This document shows positions 43,985 through 51,139 of a stretch of 64,000 bases of DNA, in pieces. Made by a program: the position numbers and the translations under genes. The DNA lies in NCBI GenBank assembly GCA_030263595.1, contig SZPG01000005.1, forward strand, positions 35,787 through 99,786, read 5' to 3'. The notes under the pieces were generated by a model, which saw only the letters and a list, made by a program, of their open reading frames with translations, was not told the DNA's origin and made no database searches. The DNA is from Chloroflexi bacterium CFX6 (GTDB lineage Bacteria; Chloroflexota; Anaerolineae; Anaerolineales; Villigracilaceae). Each line of letters starts with the position of its first letter. Position 1 is the stretch's first letter.

Positions 43985-45493
43985 TTAATATGCCCCACGG
44001 CGTTTGATCACGGCAGGGATGGTCTGGAACAAAATCTGCAGGTCGAGCCAGATGCTCCAATTGCGGATGTAATACATGTCGAGGCGCACGCGCTCCTCGT
44101 AGGAAACGTCCGAACGCCCGCTGACCTGCCATACGCCGGTCATGCCCGGCAGCACGGTCAGCAGGTTCATGTCGAACTGCTTGTACATGGATACCTCTTC
44201 CGGCGAGATCATGCGGGGTCCGACCAGGGACATCTCCCGTTTGAGGACGTTGAACAGTTGAGGCAGTTCGTCCAGGCTGTACTTTCGCAGGAACGCGCCG
44301 ATCTTCGTCACGCGTGGATCGTCCTTCAACTTGTGGTTTCTTGCCAGTTCTTCCTTCAGTCCGGGATGCTGCGCCAGGATCTCGTCGCCGTTCGTTACCA
44401 TGGTGCGGAACTTGTAGGCGTGGAATTGTTTTCCGTTCAACCCCATCACCCGCCGCTTGTGAATGACGGGTCCCGGGGAACTTCGCTTCACCATGATCGC
44501 CGCCGCCAGCAAAAACGGCGACAGCGCCAGCAGGCTGACGACCGCCAGAATGTAATCGAGAAGGAATTTTATGAACGTGTCGGAGCCGGTCAAGCGCACC
44601 TTGTTCACGTACACCAGCGGCACGTAGGCAAACTCGTTGACCGTCAAACCGGTCGTGAGGATCTCGTACAAGCCGGACGACATGCGGATGTTGACCTTGT
44701 CCGAAACGCCGTACTTCCTGAAGATTTCGAGCAGATAATCCCGCGTGGAGATCGCGCTCGAAGCCAGGATCACCTCCCCGATCTTGTAACGCTCGATGAC
44801 CTCGCCCAATTGCTCCACAGTTCCCAGCGATACCAGGTCGTGGAAAAGCGGAAAGGTGACGGGCGTCTTCTTATCCACGAAACCGACCAGGTGCAAGCCC
44901 GACGTCTCCCACTTGAGCAACTGTTCCGCCAGCCACCTCCCCTCCTGGTTTGCGCCGACGATCACCGCCGGGGTCAGGAAGAAGCCGTAACGGCGCAGGG
45001 AATAGACGACCCGCCGCAGGAGGAAACGCGCCGCAGCCACGAAGAAAAACGTGAATATCCACGCCATCAACAGCCAGCCGCGCGCAATGACCAGGTCGGG
45101 TTCGAGAAACCCTGCGACCACGATCAACAGAAACCCCGTGCCTGCCGAACGGAAGACCGTCGAATACTCCCGCGTGCCGCCCAGCAGGTTATCCCTGGCG
45201 TATAACCCGTTGGTCGCAAAGATCACGAGCAGCAAAAAAGGCATCGAGACGAGCAGGAATTGATATGTATTAAAAGAGACGAAGGCGTTCTGGTAGAAAT
45301 ACTTTTCGAAAACCACGAAACGGAAATAATACGCCAGCCAGAATGCCAGGGATGTCATCAGGGCATCCGAAACGATAAGCGCCGCGATGTACAGGAGCCA
45401 TTGCACGTTCCTGGGTATCATTGCATTGGCTTTTTTGATCTTCTGTGAAACGGCAACCAGGGGAAATTTCTCCAACTCTGAACGAATGCCCAT
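43985..45493 (-). CDS. Polyprenyl-phosphate sugar phosphotransferase (WbaP/EpsE-type initiator)
   Basis: About 502 residues from ATG 45493 (MGIRSELEKF); a TTG 13 codons upstream is possible. The N-terminal half has four membrane helices and a CoA-binding-like Rossmann domain (YGFFLTPAVIVGANQEGRWL, GEVILASSAISTRDYLLEIF). The C-terminal catalytic domain has KRSSPGPVIHKRRVMGLNGK, HAYKFRTMV and KYSLDELPQLFNVLKREMSL followed by VGPR, all signatures of bacterial sugar transferases. It starts glycan synthesis by moving a hexose-1-phosphate to undecaprenyl phosphate. It is the first structural gene after the NusG-like regulator. Confidence 0.93.
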   Translation of the reverse strand: MGIRSELEKFPLVAVSQKIKKANAMIPRNVQWLLYIAALIVSDALMTSLAFWLAYYFRFVVFEKYFYQNAFVSFNTYQFLLVSMPFLLLVIFATNGLYARDNLLGGTREYSTVFRSAGTGFLLIVVAGFLEPDLVIARGWLLMAWIFTFFFVAAARFLLRRVVYSLRRYGFFLTPAVIVGANQEGRWLAEQLLKWETSGLHLVGFVDKKTPVTFPLFHDLVSLGTVEQLGEVIERYKIGEVILASSAISTRDYLLEIFRKYGVSDKVNIRMSSGLYEILTTGLTVNEFAYVPLVYVNKVRLTGSDTFIKFLLDYILAVVSLLALSPFLLAAAIMVKRSSPGPVIHKRRVMGLNGKQFHAYKFRTMVTNGDEILAQHPGLKEELARNHKLKDDPRVTKIGAFLRKYSLDELPQLFNVLKREMSLVGPRMISPEEVSMYKQFDMNLLTVLPGMTGVWQVSGRSDVSYEERVRLDMYYIRNWSIWLDLQILFQTIPAVIKRRGAY

Positions 45494-45646
45494 GAATCCA
45501 TCTCCCTCTGCGCGATGCAGAGAACAAATCAATGATAAAGATAAAGAATCAAACTCCGCAGGTTATACCCATGACGCCTCGTCCATATAAAAGTTACAGG
45601 AAGGGTATGGAGCGTCATTCCCCGCTAGATATTTGTCCGACAATTG
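45494..45646. other. Gap between NusG-like gene and initiator transferase
   Basis: 153 bp with no credible gene. I see no clear repeat or terminator in it. It would form the intercistronic leader of the initiating transferase. Confidence 0.4.
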
Positions 45647-46159
45647 TCAACCACGCTTCACGCGCCTGATCTGCCTGCCCTCGATCTCGAGCGGCATTTG
45701 CCTGCTCTGAAGCAGACTCAACAACACCCTCACCCGGTCCTCGCCGGAAATGTGCGTATCGAAGACCGCCTCATATCCCGCAAACGGACCTTCCTGGATC
45801 AGGACGACGTCGCCCCGGCGGAAATTCTTTCCCCGTTCGCGAACGGTCGCGTTGTGCTGGTCAATTTGTTTCCTGAGCGCGGCGATCAACAGGTCCGGCA
45901 CAGAGGCGGGTTCCCCGTCGAAACTGACCAATCCCGAAGCGCCCGGCATCCAGCGCAGATCCGAAACGTTGACCGCCTCCAAATCCACATGCACAAAGAG
46001 ATAATTCGGAAAATACGGGCGCAACTTGCGGGCGCGCGGATTGACCGGGTTCACGCGCAGAACCGGATAATAAACCTCCACGCCGTGCGCCTGGAGTTGA
46101 CCGGCGAGAAAGTCCTCCTTGTTGGGTTTGCTTCGCATCGCGTACCAGGAAAGAGTCAT
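45647..46159 (-). CDS. Specialised NusG paralogue (RfaH/UpxY/LoaP-like antiterminator)
   Basis: About 170 residues from ATG 46159 (MTLSWYAMRSKPNKEDFLAG); the open frame upstream of this lies in repeat sequence. The NGN domain includes WYAMRSKPNKE, VEVYYPVLRVN, RPYFPNYLFVHVDLEAVNV and MPGASGLVSFDGEPASVPD. A KOW motif follows at about residue 120: RRGDVVLIQEGPFAGYEAVF. Known: NusG paralogues at the head of long polysaccharide operons suppress termination. It stands exactly there, 153 nt before the initiating transferase. It is not housekeeping NusG, because the usual neighbours (secE, rplK) are absent. Confidence 0.88.
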   Translation of the reverse strand: MTLSWYAMRSKPNKEDFLAGQLQAHGVEVYYPVLRVNPVNPRARKLRPYFPNYLFVHVDLEAVNVSDLRWMPGASGLVSFDGEPASVPDLLIAALRKQIDQHNATVRERGKNFRRGDVVLIQEGPFAGYEAVFDTHISGEDRVRVLLSLLQSRQMPLEIEGRQIRRVKRG

Positions 46160-46414
46160 ATTGTGAACCTGTCCATCCGTTGAAAACCATGAGATACGGC
46201 GGTACTTTTCAAAAACATCCCATCTGTAACGCGGCATTATGAATTTCAAGAAAATAATCCCGTAACGCGGCGTAGGGCGCATTCTCTTACGCACCCGTTG
46301 GCGTTGGAGAACGCCAACTACGCGCGGTTACGACATTTATTTTTTAAACTTCATTATGTCGCCTATGGGTTGCGACTTGAAAGTCGCGCCGCGGGTTAAT
46401 CATACCAAAATAAG
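46160..46414. other. Leader region upstream of the NusG-like gene, with repeats
   Basis: About 255 bp. It includes the palindromic repeat at 46254-46330, a second hairpin GCGACTT-GA-AAGTCGC near 46368-46383, and AT-rich sequence. The promoter of the glycan locus should be here on the minus strand, but no convincing -35/-10 pair stands out. Confidence 0.4.
46254..46330. repeat. Palindromic element related to the 1.6-kb and 6.6-kb repeats
   Basis: The ends are CGTAACGCG and CGCGGTTACG, inverted with one inserted base. Internally GGCGTT-GGAG-AACGCC has the same hairpin-with-GAGA-loop design as GGACGTT-AGAG-AACGTCC elsewhere, followed by CTACGCG. It lies upstream of the NusG-like gene. Confidence 0.65.
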
Positions 46415-46438
46415 AACAACCCGCGACCGCGAGTTGTT
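46415..46438 (-). terminator. Hairpin terminator downstream of tRNA-Lys
   Basis: On the minus strand AACAACTCGC-GGTC-GCGGGTTGTT forms a stem of about ten pairs with one mismatch, followed by CTTATTTT. It begins a few bases after the tRNA 3' end and would stop tRNA transcription before the glycan locus. Confidence 0.6.
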
Positions 46439-46441
46439 TTG

Positions 46442-46513
46442 TGACCCCGGAGCGATTTGAACGCTCAACCAATTGATTAAGAGTCAACTGCTCTGCCATT
46501 GAGCTACGGGGCC
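46442..46513 (-). tRNA. tRNA-Lys (anticodon CTT)
   Basis: On the minus strand the acceptor stem GGCCCCG pairs with CGGGGTC (one G-U), the D-arm is GCTC-AATGGCA-GAGC, the anticodon loop is CTCTTAA with anticodon CTT, and the T-arm is GAGCG-TTCAAAT-CGCTC. CCA is not encoded. It decodes AAG. Confidence 0.95.
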
Positions 46514-46620
46514 CCTATCGTGCGGACGGTATTATACCCGATGGGAAAAGAGTGTCAATAACAGGAACAGATTCCGGGTCCGGGGCGAAGCGCAGACATC
46601 ATACGCCCCCGGTTTCCCTG

Positions 46621-46626
46621 TATAAT
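46621..46626 (+). promoter_or_regulatory. -10 box (TATAAT) of a probably leaderless transcript
   Basis: TATAAT ends 7 nt before the GTG start at 46634, leaving no space for a Shine-Dalgarno site. The arrangement matches that in front of gmhB. Confidence 0.5.
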
Positions 46627-46633
46627 TGAACGC

Positions 46634-47104
46634 GTGATCGAGATCAACATCCCCGGCCGCGGAACGCTGAAACTGGAACACCTTGTCACGGACGTCAACG
46701 GGACACTGGCGATTGACGGGCAACTCATCGAGGGAGTCGCAAAAAAGATCGAAGCGTTGAAGGATGAACTGACCATCCACATGCTGACCGCCGACACACA
46801 TGGAAAACAAGCCCGGATAGACCGGCAACTCGACCTCACGGCGGTACGCATACAACCCGGCAACGAACCCGAACAAAAAGCCGGTTACGTCCGGGGACTC
46901 GGCGCGGAGAACGTCGTCGCGATCGGTCAGGGAGCGAACGACGCGGGAATGCTCAAGGAATCCGCGCTCGGGATCTGCGTGCTATCGCGGGAAGGCGCGG
47001 CGGTGGAAACGCTTTTATCCGCCGACCTCCTCGCGCCCGACATCATCACCGCCCTGGAACTGCTGGAAAAACCTCTGCGCATCAGCGCCAGTTTAAGAAA
47101 GTAA
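46634..47104 (+). CDS. Soluble HAD-like protein (P-type-ATPase-related)
   Basis: 156 residues from GTG 46634. LEHLVTDVNGTLAIDGQLIE corresponds to HAD motif I, but reads DVNGT instead of DxDGT, so the second Asp is Asn. IHMLTADTHGKQA is motif II and VVAIGQGANDAGMLKESAL is motif IV, with the GxGxNDxxML pattern of the catalytic domain of P-type ATPases. It therefore belongs to the stand-alone 'soluble P-type ATPase' group. The Asn change resembles known HAD members with altered general acid, so phosphatase activity may be weak or absent. It is followed by a membrane protein 17 nt downstream. Confidence 0.8.
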   Translation: MIEINIPGRGTLKLEHLVTDVNGTLAIDGQLIEGVAKKIEALKDELTIHMLTADTHGKQARIDRQLDLTAVRIQPGNEPEQKAGYVRGLGAENVVAIGQGANDAGMLKESALGICVLSREGAAVETLLSADLLAPDIITALELLEKPLRISASLRK

Positions 47105-47121
47105 ACCGGCATTATCTCTGT

Positions 47122-48414
47122 ATGGATCATTCAGAAACCACGCCCCAACCCGAACCGGAACCAACGCGGGAATTCGTCTCCGCGCGCGCCAGGAGGCGGC
47201 GCGCCATGCGACGCGCCTACTTTCCTGCCGACGAAGAAGGACGCGCCGCCTTATTTACGCATCTCGCCAAGCGCGCCTTTCCCACCTACGAACTTTACAT
47301 CTTTTCAATCGTCGCAGGCGCGATCATCGGGCTGGGGTATTTCCTCGATTCGCAAAGCCTGCTCATCTTCGGCGTTCTCGTCGCGCCGGTATTGACCCCC
47401 TGGATCGGCCTGTCCCTCGGAATGATCGCCGGCGCGGGACGCATGCTCGCGCAAACCCTTGCCGCCCTCATCGTCAGTTCGTCCCTCGCCTTCATGGGCG
47501 GGGTCGTCGCCGGTTTCGCAACCCGCATCTTCCCTCAACCGCGCACCTTCAACGAAGCCTTTCTCCACAGCCGCCTGTGGGCGCCCGACTTCTTCGTCCT
47601 GGCTGTCGGCGCGATCCTCATCACCCTCTCTTTCGTCCGTTCGGAACAACGTCCCTACCTGCCCAGCGCGCTCGTGGCGTATGAATTCTTCCTTCCGCTC
47701 TGCGCGGCGGGCTTCGGTTTGGGGAGCGGCATCGAAGGACTGTGGCCCCAGGGAATATTGGTCTTCCTCGTCCACTACGCATGGGCGACGCTCTTCTGCC
47801 TCCTCACCCTCTTCTTCCTGCGCTTCCATCCCAGGACCTTCGGCGGGGTTTCATTCACGGGACTCATCCTCGTACTCATCATCGCGTGGCTGGGGACCTC
47901 CACCGGCGCAATGGATTGGATAAAGATACAGGCGGGTCTTTCCACGCCTGAGCCTGCTTCCGCCCCCCAAGCCACATCCACCCTGCCGCTGGTTCCCACC
48001 GTCACCTCCACCTCCCCCCCGGTGACCGCGATCATCGGCGTTCCCACCTCAACCCCCTCGCAGACACCCACATCGAGACCCACGACCACCGTCCCTCCCA
48101 CGCGGACGCCCACCAATACCGTCACCGCCGAACCGACCCCCATCATCGCGATCATCCGCGCCTCCGAGGGAGGCGGCGCATTCATCCGCGAAAGACCGGG
48201 CGGAATCGTACTGCGGACGCTCGGCAACGGCTCCACGGTCACCGTCATCCCGGATGAACTTCAGGAATTGAACGGCGTGACCTGGGTGCATGTCTTTGCC
48301 GTCATCAACGACGAACGCGTGGAGGGATGGATGATCCAGGCGGTGCTGGTCACCGCCACCCCGATCCCCGACTGGCAACCCTCTGCGACTCCGCCCGCCG
48401 CTTCGACCCCGTAA
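47122..48414 (+). CDS. DUF389-like membrane protein with Thr/Pro linker and SH3-like domain
   Basis: 430 residues. Basic N-terminus (RARRRRAMRRAYF), then about six helices starting ELYIFSIVAGAIIGLGYFLD and SLLIFGVLVAPVLTPWIGLS, reading like the DUF389 family core. From about residue 275 a linker rich in Thr, Pro and Ser (TPSQTPTSRPTTTVPPTRTP) leads to a C-terminal domain, IIRASEGGGAFIRERPGGIV and VTVIPDELQELNGVTWVHVF, typical of bacterial SH3 domains that bind wall or surface polymers. The fusion suggests a membrane protein with an extracytoplasmic wall-binding arm. Function unknown. Confidence 0.75.
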   Translation: MDHSETTPQPEPEPTREFVSARARRRRAMRRAYFPADEEGRAALFTHLAKRAFPTYELYIFSIVAGAIIGLGYFLDSQSLLIFGVLVAPVLTPWIGLSLGMIAGAGRMLAQTLAALIVSSSLAFMGGVVAGFATRIFPQPRTFNEAFLHSRLWAPDFFVLAVGAILITLSFVRSEQRPYLPSALVAYEFFLPLCAAGFGLGSGIEGLWPQGILVFLVHYAWATLFCLLTLFFLRFHPRTFGGVSFTGLILVLIIAWLGTSTGAMDWIKIQAGLSTPEPASAPQATSTLPLVPTVTSTSPPVTAIIGVPTSTPSQTPTSRPTTTVPPTRTPTNTVTAEPTPIIAIIRASEGGGAFIRERPGGIVLRTLGNGSTVTVIPDELQELNGVTWVHVFAVINDERVEGWMIQAVLVTATPIPDWQPSATPPAASTP

Positions 48415-48498
48415 CCTTTTATCGCATCCAGCATCTCGATATTCGTGACGCAGAAGCAATCTTCTGCATTCCATACATAAACTCAAAAAGGAACTTGC

Positions 48499-49959
48499 AT
48501 GCCCATTCATTTTGGAACGGACGGCTGGCGCGCCGTCATCTCGGATACATTCACATTCAGCAACCTGCGCATGGTCGCGCAAGCCATCGCCGACGCGGTC
48601 GCCTCGGAACATTGGGATAAAACAGGGAACGGTCAACAGGCTCCCGATCCCAAAAAGATCGTGGTCGGTTTCGACACGCGCTTTCTATCGGACAGGTACG
48701 CGGGCGAAGTGGCGCGCGTCCTCGCCGCGAACGGATTCACCGTCCTGCTGGCGCAAGCCGACGCGCCGACCCCGGCCGTCTCCTACGCGGTCAAACATCA
48801 AAACGCGGTCGCCGGTGTGATGATCACTGCTTCGCATAACGCGCCGCGCTACAACGGGGTCAAACTCAAGGGCGCGTTCGGCGGGTCTGCTTTGCCGGAA
48901 CAGTGCCGCCGCGTGGAAATCTACATCAACGACAACGAACAACAGGCGCGCGGTCCCAACCTGATGGATTTCAGGATGGCGCGCGCAGCGGGCTTGATCC
49001 AGAAGTTCAACCCGTTGCCCGCCTACTTCGACCACCTGCGGACGTTGATCAATACCGACATCATCGCGGACAACCCTCAACGCTTTGTGGTGGACGCCAT
49101 GTACGGTTCGGGGCGCGGCGTGATCAAATCCTTTTTGCAGGGAACGGGCTGCGAGATCGCCGAGATCCGCGGCGAGATGAATCCCGGCTTCGGCAGCGTG
49201 CACCCCGAACCCATTGCGAAGTATCTCAATGCGCTGGCGTCCGCCATCAGTTCGGGGATGGGCAACTTCGGCGTCGTCACCGACGGCGACGCGGACCGCA
49301 TCGGCGCGATGGACGAACGCGGCAATTTCGTTGACCCTCACAAGATCATGGCGTTGGCTTTGAAATATCTCGTGGAAAAGCGCGGCATGAGCGGCGCGGT
49401 CGTGCGCACCGTCTCCACGACGCGCATGATTGACCGCCTGGCAAAACGCTACGGCTTGACCCTTTACGAAACGCCGGTCGGCTTCAATCATATTGCGGAT
49501 CACATGATGACCGAAGATGTGTTGATCGGCGGCGAGGAGTCGGGCGGCATCTCGTTCAAGGGACACATCCCCGAAGGCGACGGTCCCATCATGGGGTTGT
49601 TGCTCGTCGAGATGATCGCTGAGTCAGGAAGGACGTTGAACGCATTGGTGGAGGATTTGCTCAACGATGTCGGTCCCGCCCATTACGAACGCACGGATCT
49701 GCGCTTGAGCCGTCCCGTTGCCAAGGCGGAGATGACGGAATTTTTGACGAAGCAGGCGCCGGCGGAGATCGGAGGCGAGAAGGTATCCGAGATCAGCCAG
49801 CGCGACGGCGTCAAATACATCATGGCTGATGATTCGTGGTTGTTGATCCGCCCTTCGGGAACGGAGCCGGTTCTGCGCGTGTACGCCGAGGGACGCACGC
49901 AGGAAATGGTCAGGGCGTTGCTGGGATACGGCGAACAGGTTGCGAAGAGCGTGGCGTAA
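48499..49959 (+). CDS. Phosphoglucomutase/phosphomannomutase family protein
   Basis: 486 residues. The alpha-D-phosphohexomutase motifs run in order: FGTDGWRAVISDTFT at the start, MITASHNAPRYNGVKLK carrying the phosphoserine (TASHN), VTDGDADRIGAMDERGNFVD binding the metal, GGEESGGISFKGHIPEGDGP as the sugar-specificity loop and LIRPSGTEPVLRVYAEG binding phosphate. It interconverts hexose-6-P and hexose-1-P, supplying precursors to the NDP-sugar genes of the glycan locus. Loop GEESGG fits glucose/mannose enzymes. An AAGGA site precedes ATG 48499. Confidence 0.92.
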   Translation: MPIHFGTDGWRAVISDTFTFSNLRMVAQAIADAVASEHWDKTGNGQQAPDPKKIVVGFDTRFLSDRYAGEVARVLAANGFTVLLAQADAPTPAVSYAVKHQNAVAGVMITASHNAPRYNGVKLKGAFGGSALPEQCRRVEIYINDNEQQARGPNLMDFRMARAAGLIQKFNPLPAYFDHLRTLINTDIIADNPQRFVVDAMYGSGRGVIKSFLQGTGCEIAEIRGEMNPGFGSVHPEPIAKYLNALASAISSGMGNFGVVTDGDADRIGAMDERGNFVDPHKIMALALKYLVEKRGMSGAVVRTVSTTRMIDRLAKRYGLTLYETPVGFNHIADHMMTEDVLIGGEESGGISFKGHIPEGDGPIMGLLLVEMIAESGRTLNALVEDLLNDVGPAHYERTDLRLSRPVAKAEMTEFLTKQAPAEIGGEKVSEISQRDGVKYIMADDSWLLIRPSGTEPVLRVYAEGRTQEMVRALLGYGEQVAKSVA

Positions 49960-49974
49960 AGGGCAAGTCTTGAT

Positions 49975-51093
49975 ATGCTCCTGTCAACGGTGATGGATGC
50001 ATTGCATGGAAAAGTACAGGAACTGGGAAAACGAAGAGCCTGGTTCCTGTTATTGGGATTATTGTTCATTGGTATGACGTTAATCAACGGAGTGGGAATC
50101 GTACCGGAGGAACCGTATCAGCGGTTATCTGAAAATCCGTTCATCACCAGAACCGATATTCACTTTCGGAATAACTTTCAGGAAACTCTCCTCCTGCCGC
50201 TCGTTGCTTTTTTTCTTCGTCTCACCTCGCGGTTGACGTTCAACATCCTTTGTTATGTGATCATAGCCTGTGGATATGCAGTCTTTGCAAGGTATACATA
50301 CCGCAAATGGGGGGCGTTGCAAGCAATTGTCTTTTCCACGATCCTCATTACCAGCCCAGTGACGACCATCCTGCTTACCTGGCTGGGAATGCCGGACGGG
50401 TTGTCAATTGCCCTGACGGTCCCGCTCCTTTTTACGAATTCCATTTTCCTGATCTTCGTCCTTGCCGTCCTTGGTTCGATGAACCACGTTGTATTCATGA
50501 TCGCCGCAGGCGAGATCATTGCATTGAGATGGTTCTCACGCGATGGCATCAAATTCCGGCATGCACTGGCAATGGCAGCCGGGGAGATTGTTGGCATACT
50601 GCTATTGAATGCCTTTCTCGCATTCAACCAGATCGAGGTGGCGCCACGTGTCGGATTTCTAAGTTCCAGGAGCATTTGGGATTGGACGAAATTGAGCATT
50701 GCGCATCTACCCCTGTCACTTTTCTCTTTTTTCAACTTCCAATGGCTGGCTGTCATTGTCTGTTATTTGATGTTTTTCAAGTGGGATAAGCGGTTCTATC
50801 TATCCGCCACTCTCCTATTCGTCATTAACTATGGTGTTTCCTTCTTTTCACTGGATACCACACGAATATTTTCCCTGCTTTCCACGGGAATATTCATGCT
50901 CTGCATCTTTCATTCATATGAGATTGCTGCAAGCCATCCCAACGCAAAACCGGAACATCGGAAGCAGTTCATTCAGGCGCTCGTCGTCATCGGGGTAATT
51001 TCCATCTTTTCGCCCAGGTATTTTTCATGGGCTGGGGAAATCCACGCCACCCCTTTTTACGAATTTATAAGGCAATTGACCCGCCTGATTTGA
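49975..51093 (+). CDS. Polytopic membrane protein of unknown function (A of an AT-rich pair)
   Basis: 372 residues with about nine hydrophobic segments (for example WFLLLGLLFIGMTLINGVGI and FNILCYVIIACGYAVFARYT). After the first helix there is a polar loop ending NPFITRTDIHFRNNFQET, which resembles the first loop of GT-C enzymes, though no DxD or clear catalytic acid pattern is evident. The gene starts 15 nt after the phosphohexomutase and is noticeably richer in A and T than neighbours. I recognise no family. It may be a glycan-assembly membrane enzyme. Confidence 0.6.
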   Translation: MLLSTVMDALHGKVQELGKRRAWFLLLGLLFIGMTLINGVGIVPEEPYQRLSENPFITRTDIHFRNNFQETLLLPLVAFFLRLTSRLTFNILCYVIIACGYAVFARYTYRKWGALQAIVFSTILITSPVTTILLTWLGMPDGLSIALTVPLLFTNSIFLIFVLAVLGSMNHVVFMIAAGEIIALRWFSRDGIKFRHALAMAAGEIVGILLLNAFLAFNQIEVAPRVGFLSSRSIWDWTKLSIAHLPLSLFSFFNFQWLAVIVCYLMFFKWDKRFYLSATLLFVINYGVSFFSLDTTRIFSLLSTGIFMLCIFHSYEIAASHPNAKPEHRKQFIQALVVIGVISIFSPRYFSWAGEIHATPFYEFIRQLTRLI

Positions 51094-51139
51094 CCCCCAA
51101 CGATTTCCACCTCACAACCATTGTAAAGGAAAATATATA

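Noticed and set aside
46160..46294. N-terminal extension of the NusG-like protein
   Set aside because: The extra 45 residues would be partly encoded by a palindromic repeat, and the NGN domain begins normally at ATG 46159.
46160..46414. ops/JUMPstart element upstream of the NusG-like gene
   Set aside because: A GGCGGTAC string is present near 46195, but it is on the plus strand and does not match the ops core in the transcribed direction.
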